A DNA stretch of 64,000 nt from Gnetum montanum (lineage: Eukaryota > Streptophyta > Gnetopsida > Gnetales > Gnetaceae), in NCBI GenBank assembly GCA_015680685.1, contig MNCI01014495.1, positions 295,096 to 359,095 of the forward strand, written 5' to 3'. Positions 33,911-45,495 of the stretch are shown here, one piece after another. Position 1 is the first letter of the stretch; every line of letters starts with the position of its first letter. A program made the position numbers and the translations under genes. The notes beneath the pieces are model-generated. The model searched no databases, was not told where the DNA came from, and saw only the letters and a program-made list of their open reading frames with translations.

Positions 33911-35520
33911 CATAGATGATCATTAACTTTGGTCAAACTTGCAAAATACAAAGAATTTTGAATGAAATTAGGGTCAAATGAAAGCTTAAAAGGCCAAGAA
34001 TAGTATGAAAACATAAGAAGAGGATGTTAAAGCTTTTAAATTTGGAAAAATGGAGAAAAATTAATTCAGGGGATGAATGAAATAAAAGGTTAAGGAGCAG
34101 TGAGCGGGATACCTAATAAAATATGCAAAAGATAGGATTATGGCAACGTCAAAGGTAAGGAACCTTCACTAACCAAACCAAGAGCTATGCAAGTGGGTCC
34201 TCCCCATAGTAGGCTCATCCCCTTGTTGCTCTTGCATAACCTCAACTAAGGAGTTTGTGGGCCCCACAATTGATTTAGTGATTATGAAAAGTTAAGGACC
34301 AACCAAAAAGAATCTACTCAAGAATTCCAACACATCAGACCAGGATATAGAGCATAACATAGAATCCAGTAGTGAGGTGAGTTATGGTAGCATGGATGGA
34401 TGATAGAGAATGTGGAATGGAGTTCCAAATTGAGGTCATAAGAAGTCCCTTTGGAATTTGTGTTTAAAATGACCTAGGAAGATCCATCCTCAGTCTAGAA
34501 CAAAATCATATGCTTTCAGTAACTTTGCATCGCCACCCTAAGACCGATCCACCCACATGAGACACAAGAGTGCTTCCACAAGATAACCACCATTCCATAA
34601 GGAGAAGGAAAGAGAGAAGCAGGAAGTGAGAGAGGGCCTTAGTTAGAGAGGACCTTCAAGCATAGGTACATGTCTTTCTAATCCCATAAAGAATGCATGT
34701 AGCCAGTTTATTTGTCAAAAGGGTGTGCTTTAAATTTCCATCATTTTTTTTGAAATGGGAACCACACCATCCATGGACTTATTTGTTTATTGTGTCTAAT
34801 GGGTATGCTTTGAATTCCCATCATTTTTGTTTTGAAATTTTTGGATAGGAACCACACCATGCAAAGACCTTATTTGACTTCCTATTAGTGGTTGAGATGA
34901 AATGGTAAGAAGTCCGTGAAAAAATACTTAAGAACTTAAGCAAGTAGAAGAGTACAAAGAGTATTGAGTCCCTTTGAAGTCATGCCCTTTACAAACCTTT
35001 GAATCTTTCCTAATTCCAAAACTTCCAAGGTCACCAATTAATTAAAAGTTTCTTTAATGGAAGGAACCTCAAAGTCCCAGAACAAGGAAAACCACATAGT
35101 TGATTGGATGGGAAAATGACATGAACTAACTATCTGTTCCATGAAAAATAAACCATGTCAAAGTCATCAGACATTAGAATTCAAAAATAGAAACCAGTCA
35201 TCAATAATCACAACATTAAACACAAACCATCAGTAGTAAATAGCAACAGGGGCACTGTGTCTTATGGCAATAAAGCGATTTTGTTAGCAAAAATAAGGAA
35301 ATATCACACTTGAATCAAAGCAAAACAAGGTAAAACATATAAGAAAAAGTAAAATAATCAAGAAAAGCTCAAAAGTACTAACAATGATGTAAAATTAGAA
35401 AAATTAGATAAATTTGAAAATCCAAAAATTTGTAAAATAAATAACTTGTAAAATTAAAAATGTGAAAAATGAAAAAATAGAAAAACTGAAAAGCCATATG
35501 GATTGTTAGCATAGACGGCC
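33911..35520 (-). other. Conserved non-coding 3' UTR of element C
   Basis: Matches the UTRs of A and D in order: CAAGTGGGTCCTCCCCATAG (from 34190), then two copies of the GGTGTGCTTT...ACCACACCAT block (34721-34780 and 34800-34869), then the pol-proximal CATCTCCCCCATGAC block near 35520. No protein-coding signal. Confidence 0.7.
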
Positions 35521-38500
35521 ATCTCCCCCATGACTAAGTTGGAAGGAGGAGATCTAAAAAATGGAACATGGTTGTCCTTCTGTCGAGGTGGTAGTTGCAT
35601 TGGCCTATCTTGGTTCAAGAAAAGGTTTTACTTGTTGGATGTTGACCAATTGCTTTTTACTTAGGATTTTAATTTTGTATATCAACATAGCCCTAGAGGG
35701 AAAGGTTTGATTAATTATATAAGGTCCCTCCCACAATGTTTGGAATTTTACCTTCTAAGGTACATGTGTGGCGTTCCAATAGAGAACCTTATCTCCTAGT
35801 TAAAGTTTTACTTTTCTGATTTTGAGGTCATCATGTTGCTTGTTGAATGCCTTGTGCACCTCATTCAAAGATAGGACCACTAATTGATTTTCATCTAGCA
35901 TGTTTAGGGTAATTAATTTTTCTTTCTGTGCTAGACTAAGGTCAAGATTCAAATCACATGCCATTGAGAGTGTACGAAGCTCAGATTGAATCGGGAGTGT
36001 TGGAAGTTTTTCGTACATCAGCTCATAGGGAGAATAGCCAATAGGAAGTTTCCATGTTGAACAATAAGCCTAGACAACATCGTTAAGTTTTACACTCCAA
36101 TCTTTCCTATATTTGCTAATGGTCCATGTTAGTGTTTTTGTGATCTTCCAATTGGTTACCTCTACTTGACCATTGGCATGGGGGTGGTAGAGTATTATTA
36201 ATTTATGTTCAACCCCCAAGCATTGCATTAACTTTCTAAAAGTGTCACCTATGAAATGAGTTCCATTGTCAGATATTAGTGAACGTGGCATCCCAAATCT
36301 ATTTGCAATATTTTGTTGTATAAATTTAGCAGTAGTGGACGATGTACAATCAGTAATAGCCACTACTTCTACCCATTTTATGTAGTCGTCAACTACTACA
36401 ATAATATATGCCTTCCTGTTGGACATGGGTGTGATGGGACCCATGAAGTTAACACCCCATATATCAAAAGGTTTCAATGGTTGAATCCACTATTAAAGAC
36501 CTTCCATGCAAGCGATCATTCCCCCATCTCGTTGACAATGTTTGCAAGATTTGACAAACTGGTGGGCATCCCTAAAGATTGTAGGCCAATAGTATCCTTC
36601 CATTAGAATTTTTATGGTTGTGCATCTTCCTGCATAGTGGCCTCTACAAGGCCCTTCGTGAGCATCCTAGAGAATGTAAAGTTGATCTTCGTCAGGGACA
36701 CACCAATGAATTAGGCCATATGCACTCACCTTGTAGAGGTATCCGTTGATTTCCATAAAGTATTTGGCCCAATAAAGAAATTATTACTACTTTTTGAAGT
36801 CAAGATCTTATGGCATCTCTTGAGTGAGAATATAGGTGAGGATGCCATTATACCTATTATTTCTATGGGTGTTTGTTCACTTATTGCTTCAGTAAAGAGA
36901 GGGCTCTCCTTCTCTTTATTATCCCATCTTAAGCGAGAGAGGTGGTTAGCGACCACATTCTCAATCCCTTTTCGATCTACCATTGTGAGATCAAATTCTT
37001 ACAAGATCACAAGGCACCATATGACATGAGGGCTCATCATTGGCTTATTAATGAGGAAGTAGATTGCACTATGGTCTATGTGCACAAATACTTTGTAGCC
37101 AAGCACATAGTGCCTAAACTTTTCTAGAATATACACCATGGCCATTAGTTCTTTCTTCATGGTGGTATAATTTAACTGTGCTCTCACAATGCTTTAGCTA
37201 AGTAGTGGATGTAGTATGGATGTTTCTTATCATCCATCTACATGAGCACTACTCCCAACCCATAATTAGATGCATTCGTCATGATGTAGAAGGGTTTGGA
37301 CCAGTCTAGTGCTCGTAGGATTGGTTTTTCTATGAGTTTCTCTTTTGATTATTGGAATGCATGTTCATATTCCTTGGTCCAAATGAAAGGTGCATCTTTC
37401 TTTGTAAGCTCTCCCCCTAGCTTTGTGATCTTAGATAAATTCTCTATGAATCATTAGTAGTAGCCAATGTGTTCAAGGAATGACCAAAAATATTTTATGA
37501 TCTCTGGTTAATGTGTTATTCCTTGGATGACCCTTATCTTTTCTAAGTCTATCTCAATCCCTTTTTGCAAAATTTAGTGCCCTAGCACAATGCCTTCTTG
37601 GACCATGAGATGGCTCTTTTGCCAATTGAGCTGCAAGTTTATTTCAACACATCTCTTCAATACTTGCTCAAGGTGGTCCAAGGCTTGCTCAAATGTAGCT
37701 CCATAGGTGGAAAAGCCATCCATGAAGACTTCTACACCACTACCAATTTGCTATTGAAAAATAATGAGGACCAAGTGTTGAAATGTTACAGGGGCATTAC
37801 ATAGACTGAATGATGTCTTACAATATGCAAAAGTCCCCCAGGGACTCATGAATGGTGTTTTGGCCTAATCTTTTGACACAATATGGATTTGGTTATAGCC
37901 ACTATAACCATCCAAGAAGCTAAAATAATAATGCCCACATATGGTATCCAACACTTGATCCACAAATGGAAATGGAAAAAGATCTTTAAACGTTGCCATA
38001 TTTAATAGCCTAAAGTTGATGCAAACCTACCATGTACCACCCTTCTTCGACACACTTACAAGTGGGCTAACCCACTCACTATCTGTGATGGGATAGATGA
38101 ATCCCATCTTGAGGAGTTGTTCAATTTCCTCTTGGACGATCTGCTTCAATTTGGGGTTCAACTACCTTTGCAGCTACCTTCTAGACTTCATGTCCTAGTT
38201 AGTGTAAATGTAATGCTAGCATATCCTTGGATTAATTCCAGTTAGCTCGGGATATAACTAAGAAAAGACTATTGGCCATTTGTTAACTACCTTTAATAGC
38301 TTTTTTTTGTTCAAGAGCAAGTTTGGCATTAATTATGACTGGTTTACCATTGCTTAAAAATGCATATTCCATACCAACTAGTAAATTTTTTAGCTCTAGA
38401 GGCTCCTGCTTGAAGTTATAAGGGATTTTCAACTCTCCCCAATAGGTATCATCATCTTCGTCAGAGAGTTGGAAATGAACTTGTTCAATTTTATCCATGC

Positions 38501-39330
38501 CTTCAACATAAGCACATGTTAGGCTCTCAGTTGGTTCCATACATAATGTGCTGCTATCTAAGTTAGCTACCAGCCACTAAGTGCCCTCCTGTTTTGTGGC
38601 TGCTACGTATAGACACCTTTGAATATTGATTTCTTGTGCACACTGATTGCATGCTTTAATGTATGTACTTTTAATGGACCAAATTTTTTCCACGCAATTG
38701 CACCCGTTATTACTATACACGATGGATGGAATACATTTCTTCTCTATTTTTCCCAATTCATTTTCTTTGGAGATTTCTAAAGATAGATACCTTATTCCCA
38801 TACATGCATCAACCATGCTTAACCAAGCTCTTCCCATAATGATGGGGAAGTCACTTTTGCAATTTTCAACCTTAATCACCAAAAAATCAGCAGGATAGCA
38901 CCACCCACAAACTATGGTTACAATGTTATCTACTAATCCCAGAGGGACAGTAATTGACTAATTTGTCAATTCTAGACAAATGTTATTCTTCTTAAGAGGT
39001 GGTAGGTTCTAGGCCTTGTACATGTCATGGGAGATGAGATTAACTCTGGAACTGGAGTCGAGAAGAGCCTTACATGACTCATGTCCAGCGATCTGCAGGT
39101 AAATGAGTGGACTTCTTGGGTTAGATCTTTTCATGGGAAGATTTCTAGCCTTGATCCAGTTAGAAACAACATGAGTTAGCATTACAGTGCGAATTTGAGG
39201 TGGCACTTGATTTAAAGGGAACTCGAAGATATTTGATGCAGAGGATGAGGGTGTTAGAGATGTATGATGATTAGCCAGACTAGATCGTGAGGGTTGAAGA
39301 GAACTGCTGGGTCGAAAGAAAGGTCTCTAG
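35521..39330 (-). pseudogene. pol of element C with several catalytic residues lost
   Basis: Protease (39009-39206 open piece): LLDSSSRVNLIS, with DSG changed to DSS; followed by the VIKVENCKSDFPIIMGRAWL block at 38577-38882. RT: catalytic box FMDG instead of FMDD (37715-37726). RNase H at about 36800-37260 (YVLGYKVFVHIDHSAIYFL). Integrase core (36070-36477): first Asp changed to Asn (WGVNFMGP), second Asp kept (SDNGTHF), Glu kept (ANGQVEVTN). A C-terminal region at 35800-36018 leads into the GPY/F-type end. Protease to RNase H keep one frame and integrase is in another, so at least one indel separates them. Confidence 0.87.
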
Positions 39331-41631
39331 ATCGATTGTCAAAACCACTTAGTTGGAAAGTCGATTATGAATGTATATCCCTTGTAGTGTTTTGTTATTG
39401 AGGTTGTGGAGGAATCTCACCCTACATGGATGGAGCAGGAGGTAACTAGGTTGAAGGTGGAGGTGTGTGTGCAAACAGATGTGGAGGATTGTATGGATAT
39501 GGGTTTTCCTCTCAAGTAGATGGTGAATTTGTTTGGTGGTACTCTAAAGGGTAATAGTGATGCTGAAGCAAGGTATGACCTACAGAACTTCTTGGAGAAA
39601 TGGGTTGCCAAACATAGTATCCATATGGATTTGGTTGCATATAAGGGTACTACTACCTTGGTGGTGGCATTCCCCACGATTGTGGTTAGTATCACTATTA
39701 ATCTTGTTCATAAGGTTGTGGAGGAGCTTCACTTGGGTAGTAAGTTTGTTGTTGTTGGTGGAACTACTTTGGATTTCCTTGAGGGTAAGGCAATTGTTTA
39801 AGTGCTTGCCTATGTGCTAGTCAAGGATTCAATGCATACACCCTAGACTCTTGTAAGTGTGACACCATAGGAAAACATCCCTTTAGATTGTCGTATTAAC
39901 AGATGTCATAATCAGTTTCATTATCAAAGTTGGTTTCCACAACTTCTTCTATGGCTGCTGCTTTTCCCTTACCTCTTTGGTAGGCACGTTCAGCTTCTTT
40001 TGCCTTTTGTGGTTACAATGACTAGTTTGCTCTTTGGATTCTTCGACAGTCTTCATAGCAGTTTGAAATTTTTCATCCAAAGAGTCCCATAATTTATTGA
40101 ACTTTATTGAAATATCAAAAACATATTTTTGGATGAGCAAAGTTTTCATGTTCACCACTTCACTGAGCGCTGACTCCTCCTTGTCACAAAATTGGACTTC
40201 CTGTATCCTGATGGAAGGGTCCTTATTATATTCTTTTGCACTTTTTCTTCTTTGTAGTTCACCTTCTTCTTTTGCTACTTGCTCAATTAGCCTTTGGATC
40301 TAATGAGCTCTTAGTTTAGACACCCCAAGAGTTCTTTTAGTTTCCACTTTGAGTCCATCTATGATGTGCCAAAGTTGTTCCCTTTGAGAATAACCATGGC
40401 CAGGGCATTAATGTAAAAGTGAATAGTATCTACCCATGGTGGCATCCAAGGCTTCATGTGTTCCCTATTTCTAACCTTGGGTTTGCCTTCTTAGATTAGA
40501 CACTTTGGAGTACATTTGGTATTTGTTAGTAAACAACTCTAACATGGTACTCCATCTATGAATAGGTTCCAGCTTCAAGGATTGGGAGTAGCTTTCAACT
40601 TACTTGATGAGTGTCCTAGGAAAAAGCTTGAGTTTTTTCCATTCATTTTCTATGTTCTATAAGGCACAGGCATCGTGGAAAGCTTGTAGATGTGTTTGTG
40701 GATCAGAATTGTATCCCCTCTCAAATCTTGGGATATTATTCATGTTTAAGTGCTTGATCCGACTATCTTTCATATGCATGGTTGGAATTCTAACTACCTT
40801 GGCAATGTTGAGCATACTTCAAGTCACCAACAGAGGTTCATCATCATTGCTACATCAATGACACCAATGATGGTTCTAGCCACCTCTTCGATCTTGGTGA
40901 CCTTCATAGTCTTTATTGTCTCATTGATCATCTTCATCATGACTATTTCGATGGTGGCTTCTATGAGAACCATTAGATAAAGAGGAATGTTTGAAATCGA
41001 ATAAAGAGGATGAAGAGAATGGTGGACTGCCATCGCCACTATGGTGTCCTTCAACACTTTTTCACTTATTACAGCCATCATCCTTAGATCCCTTGCTATT
41101 GTGATGCTTGCCCAAGTCCTTACCTTGGATGTCACTTTTTCCTAAACCAAATTTATGAATAGTGGATTGCAAGTTCAGGTTTGCATGCTTGTCATCAATA
41201 ATAGGGGGTGAAGAATCTTCATGTTGAGAACCTTCAAAGGGAGGATCCTCATTGTCATCTTGATCTAGCAGGAACAAGGGATTAGTGAAATGTTTTTCCT
41301 TCATAGCTTGATGGAGCTTCTCTTGACGTCAATCTCGCTTGTGTTGTGTTTCGGTGGGATAGTAGTTCCTAGTATCATAACCATTCACAACATATCATTC
41401 ATGAAGATCTACAATGCCCAACTTTTTAAGGGTTTGAAATAGCATCCTGAGCACAAATCAATTGGGGGGCAAGGTAATGTTTCCCTTCATATCATGTTAT
41501 TCCAACTGTTCATCCTGATGTAGGATGAAGGTGAAGTCTAGTACATACTCATCTGGATGAGTATATACCAATTTGCACTCTTATGGGACCAACGGTTTGA
41601 CATCTTCATGCTTGTGAGAATAAGAAAACAT
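39331..41631 (-). pseudogene. gag of element C
   Basis: ATG at 41629-41631 (MFSYSHKHEDVK), in the same position as the starts of B and D. Open pieces include 41062-41304, with STIHKFGLGKSD as in A (STIHNLGFGQNR), and 39949-40158. The Cys/His motif is at about 39856-39905 (IC-stop-YDNLKGC, then SHLQESR). Stops and at least one frame change mean no full gag. Confidence 0.8.
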
Positions 41632-41769
41632 TTTTGCAAAACAAAATAAAATTATCAATGTGCTTTTATAATTCTATGTGTAGTGAGAATGATATTGACC
41701 TTGACATTCGTACAACGATATTAATGGTATTCACTTAAACTTAAATGGTGCATGTTTCAACAAGCAAAG

Positions 41770-41787
41770 TCCCTAGTAATGATGTCA
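41770..41787 (-). other. Primer-binding site of element C
   Basis: TGACATCATTACTAGGGA on the minus strand, one base from the 5' LTR. It aligns with the A, B and D sites but is the most decayed. Confidence 0.65.
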
Positions 41788-41788
41788 A

Positions 41789-42719
41789 TGATGAGTGGCA
41801 AGGTACCCCTACGCCTAACCATACGAATCACAAAGCGTTCACACGCAATTTGGTCAAATTTCGTGGACTTTATTGTTTCTGGTGCACTAGTCTTATAGGA
41901 AGTGAATCTTTGCCTTAAGGTTAATTGTTGTCTTCCCAATTACACTTGTGATGTACACTGGTATGGTTAAGTATAATTGAGGCATATGATTTTTATCATT
42001 TTGTATTTTTATGGTTTTGGTGCTTAAAGAGAAATAAAGTAGTTAAACTAACTCATTTGATTTAACTAATTATCAAATGTCTAACTAGTCCTAACATAAG
42101 CATCTAGTCCCACTTTCCGTACACGCCCTAAATCCACGTATTCACTGCTAGGTGACCAAGCACTACACTACTAGGTGTACTAAGCAATAATGTTGCTGGG
42201 ATTACCAAGCGAATACTTGTTATGCTTGAAGTGGTCATACTTATGTGTTTAATCTATCTTACTTAATCGCTTCATTAACTTAATTACTGGAAACATTTAA
42301 TAAATAATTGAAAGCATTAAATAAATAAGTGAAACATTAAATGCATAACAAAATATTTAATTTATCCAAAGTGCTACAAGGTTTATCAGAAAGCTCGTCT
42401 TTATTGCCACATACACTATCGTGCTTAGGTACAACAATGCTGGAATAAAGATTTGTACACTCAATGACTCCTGTTGCGGGCACTTGGGAGGAAAATTCTA
42501 ACTTTCAAATGGAAAAACTGCAAGAGCTTCGCTACAACTAAAATCTCTATTGCAATAAATGCAGTTGGTAGGCACGTATTTATAACTGAAAATAGACACT
42601 GCATCGACCTCGTCGACGTAGGATATGATGCATCGACTAGGCTTCGTCAACGAGGCCCAATCAACGAGGTCGTATCAATGAGGCCTCGTTGACGCAGCCA
42701 ACCAAACTACAACTCATCA
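41789..42719 (-). repeat. 5' LTR of element C
   Basis: 931 bp, colinear with 29373-30294 and visibly closely similar. Antisense TATA in CGTATTTATAACTG near 42577. The TCGAC/TCAACGAGG repeats at 42600-42700 fill the short U3. Confidence 0.93.
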
Positions 42720-42724
42720 ACAAC

Positions 42725-42847
42725 GATCATCATGATTAGATATCACATTCTAGAATCAGTGTATGTAAGGTCTGTGGAATTCGTCTAAATCACACGTGAA
42801 TGCTTGTGATTCATATGGTTGAGCGCAAGGGTACTTGTTGCTCATCA
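42725..42847 (+). repeat. 3' LTR of element B, second part
   Basis: Resumes element B's LTR after element C: GTGATTCATATGGTTGAGCG, then the end GTTGCTCATCA. Together with 28638-29372 it gives an 858-bp LTR, matching the 869-bp 5' copy. TTAAG follows. Confidence 0.92.
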
Positions 42848-43692
42848 TTAAGAAACGTTGAAAATAGATGCTCCATCACTAAAAAATTTTGTTGTCATTG
42901 ATAAAATCCATTCATTAATTGACTTGATGTATTTAGTATGGTCAATGACTATGCACTCTTTGTTTCAAGTTTTGTCTATCTTATAAATCATTTTTCATCC
43001 TCTTTGGTTCCTAGCTTCTCATAAAGGTATAAAAAATGCTAAGTTTAGGCTTCTTCACCCTGTTCTTTGCTTTCTTGTATCTTTTGAAGTCATCCCATAT
43101 CTTCTTCTGCATTGTTATTCCTTGAAACACTTCTTATTATCTTAAATGTTCCTTTGTACTTCATTGCTCTACTAGCAAGTTTGCTTTTGAAAGTACTTGT
43201 TCCTTTTTTTGATACAATTTTTATTCACATTTGAGTTCAAATTTGAAAGTCCTTGAAACACTTCTTATTATCTTAAATGTTCCTTTGTACTTGATTGCTC
43301 TGCCACAAGTTTGATTTTGAAAGTACTTGTTCCCTTTCTTGATACAATTTTTATTCACATTTGAGTTCAAATCCAAAAGTCCTATGTGTGGAATTTGAAA
43401 GTTTCTGAAATTGTAATACGTTTTATTCCTTTAGATTCCACTATTTTATGTAAGGTAATCTTTTGTTCCAAGGTTTTTCTTGGTTACCAAATCTATGATA
43501 GATGGTAAGGGTTTCTTTTGGAATGACTTTTCATTCAACTCCAACTATTATTCACATGTGCATTTTGATTCTAAGTTCCTTTTGTATACAATCCTCCATT
43601 TTCTTAAAATTATGACACATTTTCTTCCTTTACGTTCTACCATTTTACACAAGGTTTTTTCTTAGTACAACTCTTAATTGCCATATCCATCC
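42848..43692 (-). mobile_element. RTE-type LINE2, pre-RT fragment (right part)
   Basis: The minus strand reads YLYEKLGTKEDEK near 43000-43040, the same block as LRTKEGEKSIYK in LINE1. It is therefore the part of the RTE ORF immediately upstream of RT, and joins across element B to the RT piece at 8653-9134. It includes a 131-bp tandem duplication. Sequence beyond about 43390 is AT-rich and unassigned. Confidence 0.65.
43119..43380. repeat. 131-bp tandem duplication in LINE2
   Basis: TCCTTGAAACACTTCTTATT begins both copies (43119 and 43250); they share TTCACATTTGAGTTCAAAT near their ends. There are a few point differences and one short deletion. Confidence 0.85.
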
Positions 43693-44482
43693 TGATGAGT
43701 GGCAAGGTTCCCCATACGAATACAAGTGTGTCCAGTTGAACTCTGTGGATGGACTAGTTGTGGCACCTAGACAGTTATATGTTGATCATTGTTCACTGTC
43801 TTTCCACTTGGACTAAAAGTAGCTTTGTCACGTATGGTTTAGTCCAAAGTGAGGCATAAATTTTTATTATTTTGTGTTTTATTAATTTGATCGCCTAAAA
43901 CAAGAATAAAAATGAGAGTAATTAAGTGCTAAGTAAACTATTGGCTAATCTAGCCTAACACAAGTAACCGTCCCCACCTTCCAGACACATCCTGAACTTC
44001 GAGTAACACTTCTGGGTTGTCAAACGTTAATCATTTCTAAGCTACCAAGTGTCACATGTATGTTCGAAGGGGTTGTGCTTGTGTGTTCTAATTAGTTGCT
44101 TAATTAATCAAAACTAATTGTTGAATGAATAACATTAATGTAAACTACATGAAGTCACAATATATATAAATGCATAAGAAAGAAAATCTCAAGCTGCAAG
44201 GTAAATCAAAGAGCTCTCTTTATTACCAACACTATGGTGTGTTCATGTACATCAATGCATGAATAAAGATTCGATTACACTTAAACCTTTCGTTGCGGGC
44301 ATCTGGAAAATATTCTAACTCTTAATCATCCGTCCAGGTGGTGTATTTATAGATCCGAGAATAACCTTGTGATATCGAATGTATGATGTCACATCTTGGG
44401 CTACAATATCACGTACCAAATATCGTGTACCCGATATCGTAGCCGCTCTCATATTGAAACTCATGTAAAACACAATTCATCA
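43693..44482 (-). mobile_element. Solo LTR with TSD CATCC
   Basis: 790 bp from TGATGAGTGGCAAGG to AATTCATCA, in minus orientation, flanked by CATCC at 43688-43692 and 44483-44487. Antisense TATA at GTATTTATAGATCC near 44342, then AATATCACG, AATATCGTG and GATATCGTAG repeats to the end. No internal sequence, so it arose by LTR-LTR recombination. It is the retroelement nearest the 3' side of the aquaporin gene, about 1 kb away. Confidence 0.93.
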
Positions 44483-44490
44483 CATCCCTT

Positions 44491-44648
44491 GTAATTCTAT
44501 ATTAGGTAATGAGGCTTTCTCCTACAATGTAGTCTCTCTTGGGTTGATATTGCTAGATTATAAGTTTGAGTAATTCTATATTAGGTAATGAGGCTTTCTC
44601 CTACAATGTAGTCTCTCTTGGGTTGCTATTGCTAGATCATAAGCCTGA
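44491..44648. repeat. 79-bp tandem duplication
   Basis: Two nearly identical 79-bp units start GTAATTCTATATTAGGTAAT at 44491 and 44570. Only about five bases differ, so the duplication is fairly recent. It lies immediately right of the solo LTR's target duplication. Confidence 0.9.
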
Positions 44649-45495
44649 GTAACTTCAAGTATATAACCCGCTGCTCAGTTCTCTATGAAGCGTCAGAGTA
44701 CTTTTCTTAAAACAGGTAATACCTATTGGTGAATTACAGCTTGTAAGTTCCAGATTGAGAATTTCACAAGAAATAGCTTTATGAAATTATAAGACTGATC
44801 CAATTTCCAATGGTGTATTCGATATACCGAATTTTAAAATTCCAAGAAAAATTTCGATTCAATACGAATTTAAAAACAAACGCCATTATGAATTTAAAGT
44901 TGCAATCATTTCTACCGAGGCTCTGAGATATCAGGCCCGGCGAAGATTTAGCCAAAAGTTGGCCAACTGGAAAGATGTAAAATCCAATTTGCTTTTTCTT
45001 ATCTTTCTAATGGTCCTGCATATGATGCGCAACCTGAAGCGTAATACAAGTCACACATTCGACACGCATAACCACGAATTATTCCCTTGAGGCATTATTC
45101 AATTAATTAGCAGCTTTCAAAGCATCCGGACAAAACAGATCAGAAATTCTCTGAAAGTACTCTGATACTTCTGAAATGTCAGCTAGAAACAATTCTTATT
45201 AAATAAAAATGAAAATGATACAACAGGACAAAGGGAACCTATAGCAGAATAATATGACAATGCAGAATAATGCCATGGAATATCCAAAGGACCACCAGTG
45301 CGTCGAAAACGAGGTGTGATAAAAAAGTCTGCCCAATCCTATCTTCTTTGCAAACAAGATTAGTGATAATAAATAAACACAAGCACCTGCTTTACATAGC
45401 TAAAGAAAGGAAAAGCAATGGCACTATTCTAAATCTTTACACAACACTGCAAACTGAGTTGGCACGGAGATCTGAAGTGCGGGTAGGGTTAACTC
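44649..45495. other. Intergenic DNA and 3' UTR of the aquaporin gene
   Basis: No ORF or repeat recognised. The part next to the stop codon (45180-45495) is the likely 3' UTR; ATTTAATAAGAATT near 45195 on the minus strand is a possible polyadenylation region. The rest is unassigned low-copy-looking sequence. Confidence 0.4.

Larger units (their letters stand above)
29373..42719 (-). mobile_element. Element C, long Athila-like Ty3/gypsy with an extra ORF
   Basis: 13,347 bp on the minus strand, inserted in the 3' LTR of B with the perfect duplication ACAAC (29368-29372 and 42720-42724). It carries LTRs of 922 and 931 bp, primer site, gag, protease, RT, RNase H, integrase, a 3' UTR like the other elements, an accessory ORF region of about 3 kb that A, B and D lack, and a polypurine tract. 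Its enzymes carry lethal changes (see pol). Confidence 0.93.
9135..42847 (+). mobile_element. Element B, Athila-like Ty3/gypsy, interrupted by three insertions
   Basis: B runs from its 5' LTR (9135-10003) to its split 3' LTR (28638-29372 plus 42725-42847). Identical TTAAG target duplications lie at 9130-9134 and 42848-42852. Removing element A, the solo LTR at 27257 and element C with their duplications leaves about 9.4 kb, close to A and D (10 kb), with about 0.6 kb missing from integrase. Order: LTR, primer site, gag, protease, RT, RNase H, truncated integrase, 3' UTR, polypurine tract, LTR. B is the only plus-strand member of its family here. Confidence 0.93.
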
